From Methylomagnum ishizawai (lineage in GTDB: Bacteria; Pseudomonadota; Gammaproteobacteria; Methylococcales; Methylococcaceae): a DNA stretch of 64,000 nt. The position numbers were made by a program, and so were the translations under genes. The DNA lies in the NCBI RefSeq assembly GCF_019670005.1, contig NZ_AP019783.1, forward strand, positions 3,064,150 to 3,128,149, given 5' to 3'. Shown here one piece after another: positions 56,485-64,000 of the stretch. Under the pieces are notes generated by a model. It did not search any database, had not been told where the DNA came from, and saw nothing but the letters and a program-made list of their open reading frames with translations. How positions within the stretch are numbered: the first letter of the stretch is position 1; each line of letters starts with the position of its first letter.

Positions 56485-57813
56485 ATGCTAGAGCTATTCC
56501 GCCAGAAAATGCCCCTGTCCTGCCTGCTGCACGGCCTACTGGAACGCTGCTTTGCGGCGGAGAGGCTGGACAGGATTTTCCTGGAGAACGCGAAGGAGCA
56601 ATACACGCGGGAAATCCTATTTTCGACGGTGTGCGACCTCATGCTGAGCGTGGTCCTCAAGGTCCATCCCTCGATCAACGCGGCCTACCAGAAACACCCG
56701 GAACCCCTGGGGGTAACGGTATCCGCGCTCTACGAGAAACTCAAGGGCGTTGAATTATCCGTGTCCCAAGCCCTGCTGCGCGATACCTCGGAAGACCTGT
56801 CGGATATTCTCGATGCCCTGGGTTTCACCCCCGAACCCTGGTTGCCGGGTTATCCGGTCCGCCTCCTCGACGGCAACTGTCTGGCGGCGAGCGAGAAACG
56901 CCTCGCCGTCCACCGCGAGGTCGGCGGTGCCGCGTTGCCGGGCAAGTCGCTGGTGGTGTTCGACCCGGAGCGCCGCCTGATGCGGGACGTGTTCCCTTGC
57001 GAGGACGGACATGCCCAGGAGCGCCGCCTGCTCGACGCCGTGGCCGGTATCCCCAAGGCCGGCGAACTGTGGATCGCCGACCGCAACTTCTGCACCGTGG
57101 GATTCCTCGACCGGCTCCAGGGCCGGAACGCCCACGCCTTGATGCGCTTGCACCTGAACCTGCCGCTGACCGAGGAAACCCTGTTTTCCCAGGCCGGGGA
57201 ACAGGGCGGCGGGCGGCTTTTGGAAAAGCGGGTCGGCGTGGCCGGGCGGCCCTATCGCCTCGTCCGCGTCGAACTCGAACAACCCACCCGCGACGGCGAT
57301 GCCTTCGTCGATATCCTGACCGACCTCCCGGCGGACATACCCGCCGCCACCGTCGCCGACCTCTACCGCAGGCGCTGGACCCTGGAAACCGCGTTCCAAC
57401 ACGTCGAAAAACATTTCAAGTCCGAGATCGAAACCCTGGCCTATCCCAAGGCCGCCCTGTTCGGATTCGCCCTGGCCCTGGTCGCCTATAACCTCTTCTC
57501 GGTCATGATCTCGGCGCTGGACTGCGCCCATGGAAAACCCGTGTCCAAGGATATCTCCGGGTATTATCTCTCCCACGAGATCGCCGCCACTTTCCTCGCG
57601 CTCATCCAACTCAGCGGGGTCGGCGACTGGCTGTTCGTCTCCGAACAAACCCCGGCGGAATTCGCCGCGTGGCTGCGCGAAACCGCCCGGAACATCCCGT
57701 TGCGTACCCTCAAAAAGCATCCGCGCGGCCCGAAAAAGCCCATCGACAAACCGCCCTACGACCCGAAACAGCCACATGTCTCGACATATCAATTACTTAG
57801 GAAGAAGAAGTAG
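56485..57813 (+). CDS. IS4-family transposase (DDE type)
   Basis: A 442-residue transposase with the DDE set: Asp129 in LLDGNCL, Asp199 in WIADRNFC and Glu301 in the YREK-type motif YRRRWTLETAFQHVEKHFK (Tyr294, Arg297, Glu301). The basic C-terminal tail (KKHPRGPKKP, LLRKKK) is DNA-binding in style. Uninterrupted frame, so probably active. GC content matches the chromosome, unlike the AT-rich FRG gene around it. Confidence 0.95.
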   Translation: MLELFRQKMPLSCLLHGLLERCFAAERLDRIFLENAKEQYTREILFSTVCDLMLSVVLKVHPSINAAYQKHPEPLGVTVSALYEKLKGVELSVSQALLRDTSEDLSDILDALGFTPEPWLPGYPVRLLDGNCLAASEKRLAVHREVGGAALPGKSLVVFDPERRLMRDVFPCEDGHAQERRLLDAVAGIPKAGELWIADRNFCTVGFLDRLQGRNAHALMRLHLNLPLTEETLFSQAGEQGGGRLLEKRVGVAGRPYRLVRVELEQPTRDGDAFVDILTDLPADIPAATVADLYRRRWTLETAFQHVEKHFKSEIETLAYPKAALFGFALALVAYNLFSVMISALDCAHGKPVSKDISGYYLSHEIAATFLALIQLSGVGDWLFVSEQTPAEFAAWLRETARNIPLRTLKKHPRGPKKPIDKPPYDPKQPHVSTYQLLRKKK

Positions 57814-57817
57814 TCAC

Positions 57818-57830
57818 TTTGAAAGGGCTG
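57818..57830 (-). repeat. right terminal inverted repeat of the IS
   Basis: TTTGAAAGGGCTG on the plus strand; perfect 13-bp partner of the left end. The transposase stop at 57813 is 4 bp inside it. Confidence 0.95.
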
Positions 57831-57841
57831 CTTTACTTAAC
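57831..57841. repeat. target-site duplication, right copy
   Basis: CTTTACTTAAC, identical to 56403-56413. Codons in both copies are in the same frame, which allows the exact reconstruction of the FRG gene. Confidence 0.95.
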
Positions 57842-58135
57842 TTAATAAACCTTTTATTAACCCCAGCAAGATGCCTAGTTAAAGTTGGAATTAACTCCCA
57901 ACTAGAATCACATTGACCACGAAATATAAAATTCGATGACTCCTTGAGGGAATTAGATAGCTCTAAATAATCACCCCAAGAGTCCAGCTTATGCTCTAAA
58001 AATCCATTCCTTGATGGAAGAAACTCGTCAATATTTAAATTCTTTTTAAGATTTTCCATATAACCCCCTAGTTTAAACTTGAAGCGCCCATCTCATGAGA
58101 TGGGCACAAAACATGCCCACCCCATCGCTTATAAC

Positions 58136-61100
58136 CTACTGACAAGCCTCACAAGTCGGATCATCCAACGAACACACCTTGGCCCCCTCCGCCGGCCTAA
58201 TATCCGAAGCCGGTTCCATCAGCAACGCGCCCTCCCCGCTTTTCACCGCGTTCAGCTTGCCATCGAACGCCGTGCTTTTCTCGACATGGGTGGCTCCCAG
58301 CGTCCTCAGGTAATACGTGGTCTTGAGGCCGCGAATCCAGGCCAGCTTATAGAGGTTATCCAGTTTCTTGCCGGAAGGCTCGGCCATGTACAGGTTCAAG
58401 GATTGCGCCTGGTCGATCCACTTCTGCCGCCGCGAACCGGCCTCGATCAACCAACGGGCGTCCAATTCGAACGCGGTCGCATACATCCGCTTCACCGCCT
58501 CCGGCACCCGCTCGATCTTCTGCACGCTGCCGTCGTAATACTTGAGATCGTTGATCATCACCGCGTCCCACAGGCCGTGCCGCTTCAACTCGGCCACCAG
58601 GTACGGATTGACCACGGTGAATTCGCCCGACAGGTTCGACTTCACGAACAGGTTCTGATAGGTCGGCTCGATGGACTGCGACACCCCGCAGATATTGGAA
58701 ATGGTCGCGGTCGGCGCGATGGCCATGGTGTTGCTGTTCCGCATCCCGACCGTCTTCACCCGCTCGCGCAAGGCGTCCCAATCCAGCGTGGCCGAGCGGT
58801 CCATTTGCAGATAACCGCCCCGCGCCTCCTCCACCAGCGCGATGGAATCGATGGGCAAAATCCCCCGGCTCCACAACGACCCCTCGAAGCTGGAATAACG
58901 GCCCCGCTCCTCGGCCAGATCGGTGGACGCCTTGATGGCGTGATAGCTCACCAATTCCATGCCGCGGTCGGCGAACTCCACCGCTTCCGGCGAGGCGTAG
59001 GCGATGCCCAGTTTATACAGCGCGTCCTGGAAACCCATGATGCCCAGTCCCACCGGGCGGTGGCGCACGTTGGAGCGGCGGGCTTGCGGCACGCTGTAAT
59101 AATTGATGTCGATGACGTTATCGAGCATCCGCATGGCGGTGGAGATGGTTTGTTCCAGTTTGGGAGTATCGATTTCGCCGGATTCTGTGATATGCGAGGC
59201 GAGATTTATCGATCCTAAGTTACAAACGGCTATCTCATTTTCGTTAGTATGCAAAGCTATTTCAGTGCAAAGATTAGAACTATGCACCATTCCTACGTGC
59301 CTATTGCTATAACGCAAATTGCACGGGTCTTTGAACGTGATCCAAGGATGCCCCGTCTCGAACAGCATCGACAGCATCTTGCGCCACAACTGCGCGGCGG
59401 GCAGGCGCTTGAACAGGGCGATTTCGCCCCGGTCCACCTTGGCTTCGTAGTCGGTATAGCGTTTCTCAAAATCCGCGCCGGTCAGGTCGTGGAGGTCGGG
59501 GGTATCGCTGGGGCTGAACAAGGTCCACTGGCCTTCTTCCGCCACCCGCTTCATGAACAAATCCGGCACCCAGTTGGCGGTGTTCATGTCGTGGGTACGG
59601 CGGCGGTCGTCGCCGGTGTTCTTGCGGAGGTCGAGGAATTCTTCGATATCGAGGTGCCAGGTTTCGAGATAGGCGCAGACCGCGCCCAACCGCTTCCCGC
59701 CGTTATGGGCCAGGGCGGCGGCGGTCATATAGGATTCGTCGCCCTCGACCTTCAAGTCGATCACGAAGGGGCAAGGAGCCATCGGCTCCACTTTGCGGAC
59801 CCGGCTGAATACGCAGCCTTGGTAGACGATCCAATTGCGTTTGGCGATGGCGCGGCAATCCACCAGTTCGGCGATTTCCGGCACGGCGGGAATCCGCAGG
59901 TCGTAGGCTTTGGTCACGCCGCTGAAGGCGATTTCCGAACCATCGGAACGACGGGCGGTATGGGCATTCTCGCGCTCCCGGTATTGCCCGGCGGCGGGGA
60001 TGCCCATCCGCAGCAATTGATAGCGCAAGCCTTCCACCAAAGCGTGCGAGGTATTGGTGAAATAGATTTCCTTGCCCCGGCTGACACCACCATCGGTTTC
60101 CAGCAAACCCTTGATCAAGGCGCGGGCCTGGGGCAAAGGCAGATGGCTGAAACGGCGGCTGATGCGCTTACGGCCTTGGGCGTCGTAGAGGTCGTCGCGG
60201 GTGAACGGCAGGGTCGGAGCGCCAGCACCGACGATCCGGCCCGTGGTGCCATCCCGCACCGCGCCGGACCCGGTGGACCAGTGAATCTGGCCGTAAGTCT
60301 CGCCGCGACCATTTTCCCAGTAATGGACGCCGCGCCGCGCCAGATAAAGACGGACGAATTCCATATGTTCATCCCGCTCGGGATTACCGGAAACGCCCCA
60401 TTCCTTACCATCCCCCGACATATGGCCGTCGCCCAGCAAAATGCCGTAGAGCCGGGCGTCGTCCTCGGTGAAGCCGTCCACCGGCAGCACTTCGGCGGGA
60501 ATCACCTGCCCCACGTAATCGCCCTTGCGTAATTCACCGGCATCGATCCAAGCGGGACCAATCTTGCCCTTATCCAGCCAAGCCAGGGTGCGGGCGGCGG
60601 CTTGCTCCATCGGCACCCCGCGAATCGCCCAGAACGGATGTCCAGCGGTCACCCGCAAGGGTTCGACGCTGTGTTTTACATCCAAGCTGACCATCGGGTC
60701 GCGTTGGTTGTAAACCATCTTGTCGGTGACTTCCCGGTAGGTACCACTGATGCCCAGCACCAAATCGCCGATTTCGATATCACGGATGGCTTTGATACCG
60801 TCTGCAGAGAATATGGGAGTCTCGGGAGAGAAACATTGATTGACCGCGACCGCTGTATCGTTCGCCACCTTCAGGAACGGCACCACCCCCTGCGATTTCC
60901 CATTCGTCCCCTTGATATGCGCCCCCAAACCCCGCACGCGGGTCCAGTCGTTGCCCAGGCCACCGGCATATTTGGAGAGCAAGGCATTGTCCTTGATGGC
61001 CCCATAGATGCCTTCCAGGTCGTCCGGCACCGTGGTCAGGTAGCAGGACGACAACTGCGGGCGCAGCGTGCCCGAGTTGAACAAGGTCGGGGTCGAACTC

Positions 61101-62164
61101 ATGAAATCGAAGCTCGACAGCAGGCGGTAGAACTCGATGGCCTTGGCCTCGCGGTCGATCTCGTTCAGAGCCAAACCCATGGCGACGCGCATGAAGAAGG
61201 CTTGCGGCAACTCGAAGCGGGTATTGCCGTGGTGGATGAAATAGCGGTCGTACAGGGTTTGCAGCCCCAGGTAGTTGAACAGCAGGTCGCGCTCCGGCTG
61301 GAGCGCCGCGCCCAGGCGGCCTAGGTCGTAGCGGGTCAATTCCGGCGACAAGAGTTCCAATTCCGCGCCGCGCTTGATGAAGTCGGCGAAATACTCCGGG
61401 TAGCGTTCCGCCATCTCGTCCTGGGTGGCCTCGGGCGCGCCCTGGCCCAGGAAACCCAAAGCCTCGCGGCGCAAGGTGTCGAGCAACAGCCGCGCCGTGA
61501 CGTAGGAATAATTCGGCTCCTGCTCGATGCGGGTCCGCGCCGCCATCAACAAAGCGGCGGCCACGTCCTTTTCCGGTACGCCGTCGAACAGGTTGCGGCG
61601 GGTCTCCTCCAGGATCCAGCCGCCATCGACATCGGCCAGTCCACGGCAGGCTTCATCGACGATGCGGCCCAGGCGCACGCTATCCAGCGGCTTCTGACGG
61701 CCATCGGCCAGGGTGACGCGCAAGGCATCCCCTGCGGGCGGCTGTTCGTTGGACTTCTCGGCGCGGAGCCGGGCGTGTTCCTCGCGGTACAGCACATAGG
61801 CGCGGGCCACCTTGTGATGCTCGCCGCGCATCAAGGCCAATTCGACCTGGTCCTGGATATCCTCGATATGGAGGGTGCCGCTGGACGGATGACGCCGCGA
61901 CAAGGCGGCGACCACCTGGGCGGTGAGGTCTTCCACCACTTCGTGGATGCGGCGGCTGGCGGCGGCGCTACCGCCCTCGACCGCGAGGAAAGCCTTGGTG
62001 ATGGCGACGCCGATCTTGCCGGGGTCGAATTGGGTCACTTTGCCATTGCGGCGGATGACGCGCATCCCGCCGGGGCTGTCGGCGTGGGGTTCGGGAGTGT
62101 TGACGGGCATTTCGGGCGGGAGGGCATGGGCGGAAGGATGGTTCAGGCGGGTTTCGGACGGCAT
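58136..62164 (-). CDS. nrdA: ribonucleoside-diphosphate reductase alpha subunit with an intein
   Basis: A 1342-codon class I ribonucleotide reductase large chain; without the 378-residue intein it is about 964 residues, normal for the Pseudomonas-type NrdA. Two ATP-cones open the protein (RVIRRNGKVTQFDPGKI and RVTLADGRQKPLDSV). The body has DTAVAVNQ/GGKR split by the intein, AVCAYLETWHLDIEEFLDL, the site stretch NLCTEI, and a C-terminal redox Cys pair in CEACQ. ATG 62164 is chosen for its AGGAG site; the frame continues to a GTG at 62197. NrdB is not within the window. Two NrdR boxes lie upstream. Confidence 0.97.
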   Translation of the reverse strand: MPSETRLNHPSAHALPPEMPVNTPEPHADSPGGMRVIRRNGKVTQFDPGKIGVAITKAFLAVEGGSAAASRRIHEVVEDLTAQVVAALSRRHPSSGTLHIEDIQDQVELALMRGEHHKVARAYVLYREEHARLRAEKSNEQPPAGDALRVTLADGRQKPLDSVRLGRIVDEACRGLADVDGGWILEETRRNLFDGVPEKDVAAALLMAARTRIEQEPNYSYVTARLLLDTLRREALGFLGQGAPEATQDEMAERYPEYFADFIKRGAELELLSPELTRYDLGRLGAALQPERDLLFNYLGLQTLYDRYFIHHGNTRFELPQAFFMRVAMGLALNEIDREAKAIEFYRLLSSFDFMSSTPTLFNSGTLRPQLSSCYLTTVPDDLEGIYGAIKDNALLSKYAGGLGNDWTRVRGLGAHIKGTNGKSQGVVPFLKVANDTAVAVNQCFSPETPIFSADGIKAIRDIEIGDLVLGISGTYREVTDKMVYNQRDPMVSLDVKHSVEPLRVTAGHPFWAIRGVPMEQAAARTLAWLDKGKIGPAWIDAGELRKGDYVGQVIPAEVLPVDGFTEDDARLYGILLGDGHMSGDGKEWGVSGNPERDEHMEFVRLYLARRGVHYWENGRGETYGQIHWSTGSGAVRDGTTGRIVGAGAPTLPFTRDDLYDAQGRKRISRRFSHLPLPQARALIKGLLETDGGVSRGKEIYFTNTSHALVEGLRYQLLRMGIPAAGQYRERENAHTARRSDGSEIAFSGVTKAYDLRIPAVPEIAELVDCRAIAKRNWIVYQGCVFSRVRKVEPMAPCPFVIDLKVEGDESYMTAAALAHNGGKRLGAVCAYLETWHLDIEEFLDLRKNTGDDRRRTHDMNTANWVPDLFMKRVAEEGQWTLFSPSDTPDLHDLTGADFEKRYTDYEAKVDRGEIALFKRLPAAQLWRKMLSMLFETGHPWITFKDPCNLRYSNRHVGMVHSSNLCTEIALHTNENEIAVCNLGSINLASHITESGEIDTPKLEQTISTAMRMLDNVIDINYYSVPQARRSNVRHRPVGLGIMGFQDALYKLGIAYASPEAVEFADRGMELVSYHAIKASTDLAEERGRYSSFEGSLWSRGILPIDSIALVEEARGGYLQMDRSATLDWDALRERVKTVGMRNSNTMAIAPTATISNICGVSQSIEPTYQNLFVKSNLSGEFTVVNPYLVAELKRHGLWDAVMINDLKYYDGSVQKIERVPEAVKRMYATAFELDARWLIEAGSRRQKWIDQAQSLNLYMAEPSGKKLDNLYKLAWIRGLKTTYYLRTLGATHVEKSTAFDGKLNAVKSGEGALLMEPASDIRPAEGAKVCSLDDPTCEACQ
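59702..60835 (-). other. intein (Hint domain plus LAGLIDADG homing endonuclease) within NrdA
   Basis: Residues 444-821 of the reductase (378 aa), inserted between AVNQ and GGKR of the conserved extein. N-terminal Cys1 opens block A (CFSPETPIFSADG). Block B is VTAGHPFWA. Two LAGLIDADG-like motifs are LYGILLGDGH and LIKGLLETDGG. Block F/G ends with ESYMTAAALAHN, so His-Asn terminates it. The next residue is Gly, not Cys, Ser or Thr. Ordinary splicing needs a nucleophile there, so splicing may be atypical; from memory a similar RNR insert in Azotobacter was listed as intein-like. Confidence 0.93.
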
Positions 62165-62193
62165 GGACGACTCCTGGGTCTTATTAAGGGTCG

Positions 62194-62209
62194 CCACTAT
62201 AGAGTGTGG
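62194..62209. promoter_or_regulatory. NrdR box, proximal copy
   Basis: CCACTATAGAGTGTGG (or its complement) matches the 16-bp NrdR consensus ACACWATATATWGTGT at about 12 of 16 positions. Centre-to-centre distance to the second box is 32 bp, three helical turns, as in known nrd promoters. NrdR with ATP/dATP would repress nrdA. Confidence 0.65.
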
Positions 62210-62225
62210 TAAAACCCGGAGTCAA

Positions 62226-62241
62226 GCACCATATCCTGTGG
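62226..62241. promoter_or_regulatory. NrdR box, distal copy
   Basis: GCACCATATCCTGTGG matches the same 16-bp consensus at about 12 positions, with the central ATAT kept. Same helical phase as the proximal box. Confidence 0.65.
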
Positions 62242-62293
62242 TCTATTGCGCGGAAAAATCCATATCCGCCCATTCCCCGGCAGCCGGCGGCGT

Positions 62294-62322
62294 CCGGGGG
62301 GCCATGCCCGATGGCCCCCCGG
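62294..62322 (-). terminator. perfect hairpin downstream of the OmpA-type lipoprotein gene
   Basis: 12-bp arms CCGGGGGGCCAT / ATGGCCCCCCGG with a 5-base loop, 29 bp beyond the lipoprotein stop on the minus strand. Very stable, but no T tract, so it may stop transcription weakly or protect the 3' end. Confidence 0.55.
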
Positions 62323-62350
62323 ATCGATACCCAGGCAGCGGGGCCGGGGC

Positions 62351-62875
62351 TTAGTTCTGGGTGTAGATGGGCACCAAATCGATATCGATGCGCCGGTTCT
62401 CGGCCCGCCCCGACGCGGTGCTGTTATCGCCTTCGGGCTGGTACTGGCCATGGCCGGCCGCCGTCATCCGGCTGGGATCGATGCCCTTGCGTTGCAGGTA
62501 TTCGACCACGCCGGCGGCACGGGCGGAGGAGAGTTCCCAATTGGTTTTGTACTTGCCCTTGAGGTGGTGGCCGACGGGCACATCGTCGGTATAGCCTTCG
62601 ACTTCGATGCGATGGTCGGTGGCCTGCTGGAGGGTGGGTGCCAGCTTGTCGAGCAAGGCCCGCCCTTCCCGGCTGAGGTCGGCCCGGCCGGAAGGATAGA
62701 GGATGCTGTCCTCGATGGTGATCCGCAGCCGGTCCTTGAGTTGTTGTATTTGCACCTGATCCGACTGTAGCTCCGATTCGAGCTGTTGGTTCAGCTGGTG
62801 TTCGCGGTCGTAGGTTTGTTGCATCACGCAAGCGCCGAGGAGTAGGGACGCAAGCAATACGGCTGGCAAACGCAT
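62351..62875 (-). CDS. OmpA-family lipoprotein
   Basis: A 174-residue outer-membrane lipoprotein: lipobox LLLGAC (Cys about residue 16), a coiled coil (REHQLNQQLESELQSDQVQIQQLKDRL), and a C-terminal OmpA/MotB peptidoglycan-binding domain with VEGYTDDVPVG and the RAENRRIDI end. It tethers the outer membrane to peptidoglycan. Divergent from the AI-2E family permease, with 321 bp between. Confidence 0.9.
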   Translation of the reverse strand: MRLPAVLLASLLLGACVMQQTYDREHQLNQQLESELQSDQVQIQQLKDRLRITIEDSILYPSGRADLSREGRALLDKLAPTLQQATDHRIEVEGYTDDVPVGHHLKGKYKTNWELSSARAAGVVEYLQRKGIDPSRMTAAGHGQYQPEGDNSTASGRAENRRIDIDLVPIYTQN

Positions 62876-63196
62876 AGGGTGGCTCCTGTGTCAGTAGTGA
62901 TTGGGCCGGAAGGCCATGGGGCCCCCGCCATTCCCCGCCGGACGCGGGCACGCGCCTTCGGAGCGGCAGAGGCCGCGTTATGTTATCGTTGCGACGGATA
63001 AAAGTCGGCCAGCGGGCGGGATTCGCAACCCCCTGCCGCCCGCGACGGGACCGATGGCATCCATCGCCGACCGCCCCCCATCGAAAAATAGAAACAAGGC
63101 TTCCACGCGGGCCGCTTCCGCCATGCTCCGGGATCGATCCCACGGCGAACGGCCCCACCCCGCAACGGAAGCCACGACAACAATAAGAAAACCGCT
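62876..63196. other. 321-bp divergent promoter region
   Basis: No protein gene. The region between 62975 and 63010 is relatively AT-rich and may carry the permease promoter; no confident hexamer pair was found. Confidence 0.4.
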
Positions 63197-64000
63197 ATGC
63201 AAACCCTGAGCGAATGGACCCACGATTGGATTAAGAAAGTGCTGCCCAATACCCAGGCGATTTCACTCGCGCTGCTGCTGGCCCTGGGCTTCGGGCTGGT
63301 GATCGGGCTGGGCAAGATGCTGATGCCGGTGTTCGCCGCCGGCGTGATCGCCTATCTCCTGGAGGGCATCGTCAAGGCGGGCGAGCGCCGCAAGCTGCCG
63401 CGGCTGGCCGCCGTGCTGGTGGTCTACCTGCTGTTCCTGGCCTTCGTGCTGTTCCTGCTGGTGGCGCTGCTGCCCCTGCTCTACCAGCAAAGCATGCAAT
63501 TCATCACCCAGCTTCCGGCCTGGGCCAACAGCGCCCAAACCTTGATCATGGAACTGCCGCAACGCTATCCCGGCTTCATCACCGAGACGCAGCTGGTCGA
63601 GATTACCGCCACCATGCGCAAAGATTTGCTGAGCTGGGGCCAATCGATGCTGACCTACTCCTATTCCTCCCTGGTCAGCATCATCACCTTGACCGTCTAC
63701 CTGATCCTGATGCCGTTCCTGGTGTTCTTCTTCCTCAAGGACAAGGAGCGCATCCTGGCCTGGTTCATCCAATACCTGCCCAGGGACCGCCACCTATCGG
63801 GCAAGGTCTGGGACGAGGTGGACATGCAGATCGGGAACTATGTGCGCGGCAAGTTCATCGAGGTGTTGGCGCTGTTGATCGCGAGCCTCGCCACCTTCGC
63901 CCTGATGGGGCTGAACTATCCGCTGTTGCTGGCGGTGTTGATCGGGCTGTCGGCCATCATCCCCTATGTGGGCGCGACCCTGGTGACTTTCCCGGTGGTG
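63197..64000 (+). CDS. AI-2E family transporter (PerM/YdiK type), N-terminal part
   Basis: A 268-codon open frame that runs off the window end. The start is ATG 63197 (MQTLSEWTHDWIKKVL). Membrane helices are visible at about 22-55, 70-95 and 155-180, followed by the family stretch FFFLKDKERI and later helices (VLALLIASLATFALMGLNYP). The family moves small solutes or acts as Na+/H+ antiporter-like permease; the substrate here is unknown. Confidence 0.92.
   Translation, partial: MQTLSEWTHDWIKKVLPNTQAISLALLLALGFGLVIGLGKMLMPVFAAGVIAYLLEGIVKAGERRKLPRLAAVLVVYLLFLAFVLFLLVALLPLLYQQSMQFITQLPAWANSAQTLIMELPQRYPGFITETQLVEITATMRKDLLSWGQSMLTYSYSSLVSIITLTVYLILMPFLVFFFLKDKERILAWFIQYLPRDRHLSGKVWDEVDMQIGNYVRGKFIEVLALLIASLATFALMGLNYPLLLAVLIGLSAIIPYVGATLVTFPVV

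Larger units (their letters stand above)
56414..57830 (+). mobile_element. complete IS4-family-like insertion sequence (1417 bp)
   Basis: Bounded by 13-bp perfect inverted repeats (CAGCCCTTTCAAA at 56414-56426 and its complement at 57818-57830) and by an 11-bp direct duplication of target DNA, a length typical of IS4-group elements. It contains one intact transposase gene reading toward the right end. The intact ends, intact gene and perfect duplication indicate a recent insertion into the FRG gene. Confidence 0.95.
55735..58059 (-). pseudogene. FRG-domain protein gene, split by an IS4-type insertion
   Basis: The N-terminal part (58059 down to 57831) carries the FRG motif NFIFRGQCDSSWELIPTL (residues 43-60). 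The C-terminal part (56402 down to 55735) continues with [20 protein letters not shown]. The IS (56414-57830) plus one 11-bp target copy interrupts codon 77. Removing both joins ...FIKLSKA-MAVFKGGG in frame to a 298-residue protein. The left fragment could still start at ATG 56400 (221 aa), and the right one ends inside the IS (81 aa). FRG proteins are poorly characterised; some sit in defence or toxin loci. AT-rich, so likely acquired. Confidence 0.93.

Noticed and set aside
58079-60532. Long plus-strand frames opposite nrdA (58079-59218, 59249-60532)
   Set aside because: They lie fully antisense to conserved NrdA and intein coding sequence and have no domain; high GC creates long shadow frames.

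Overview
The window is a high-GC stretch of a gammaproteobacterial chromosome. A methanotroph of the Methylococcaceae (Methylococcus/Methylomagnum type) is the best guess. The reasons are an mxaA/C/K/L-like methanol-dehydrogenase accessory operon, a cytochrome P460, a TIGR04073 exosortase-associated protein, an Anbu proteasome homologue, and gammaproteobacterial blocks such as lptM-lysA-dapF-DUF484-xerC, tesA-ybbA-ybbP and glyQS. The assignment rests on gene content only. I see no rRNA, tRNA, CRISPR array or replication origin.

Layout. 1-3757: the C-terminal part of FtsH, a Pro/Ala/Lys-rich exported protein, a GT4 glycosyltransferase and a small lipoprotein. 3943-6072: a type II restriction-modification pair (C5 methyltransferase plus DUF4928 protein) with a palindrome at its promoter. 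6073-12106: GH57 hydrolase, DUF3530 protein, a terminator-ended non-coding stretch, Anbu, hemerythrin, and a receiver-like/PAS protein. 12572-16359: ammonium channel with a candidate sigma-54 promoter, then a two-gene unit of an internally duplicated protein and a small signalling GTPase. 16762-20569: SWIM-domain protein, ATP-grasp enzyme, VOC protein, TIGR04073 protein, PilZ protein. 20584-24125: the tightly overlapping mxaACKL-like operon ending in DUF2905. 24132-30802: a large uncharacterised protein, cytochrome P460, HDOD protein, FdxA, CysB, isochorismatase-like hydrolase and NYN protein. 30946-34777: tesA / ybbA-ybbP. 34826-39731: small envelope proteins, an SDR, an exported deformylase-like protein lacking a metal ligand, and a transglutaminase. 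39883-44918: lptM-lysA-dapF-DUF484-xerC and DUF2333. 45279-52360: FkbM methyltransferase, DgcN-DgcA, a T2SF-domain protein and glyQS. 52373-58059: accessory zone with a RusA-like nuclease coupled to a PD-(D/E)XK + HEPN-motif protein, cysH, small exported proteins, REP-like palindromes, and an FRG-domain gene split by a complete IS4-type insertion sequence. 58136-64000: class I ribonucleotide reductase alpha chain carrying a 378-residue intein, with two NrdR boxes upstream, an OmpA-type lipoprotein, and the start of an AI-2E family permease.

Most notable: (i) the intein-like insertion in NrdA is followed by Gly instead of Cys/Ser/Thr; (ii) the FRG gene is interrupted by a 1417-bp IS with a perfect 11-bp target duplication, and removing the IS restores a 298-residue frame; (iii) the translationally coupled RusA-like / PD-(D/E)XK-HEPN pair, a possible nucleic-acid-targeting defence module; (iv) the exported deformylase-like protein with His to Gln in its zinc motif; (v) the duplicated protein coupled to an MglA-like GTPase.
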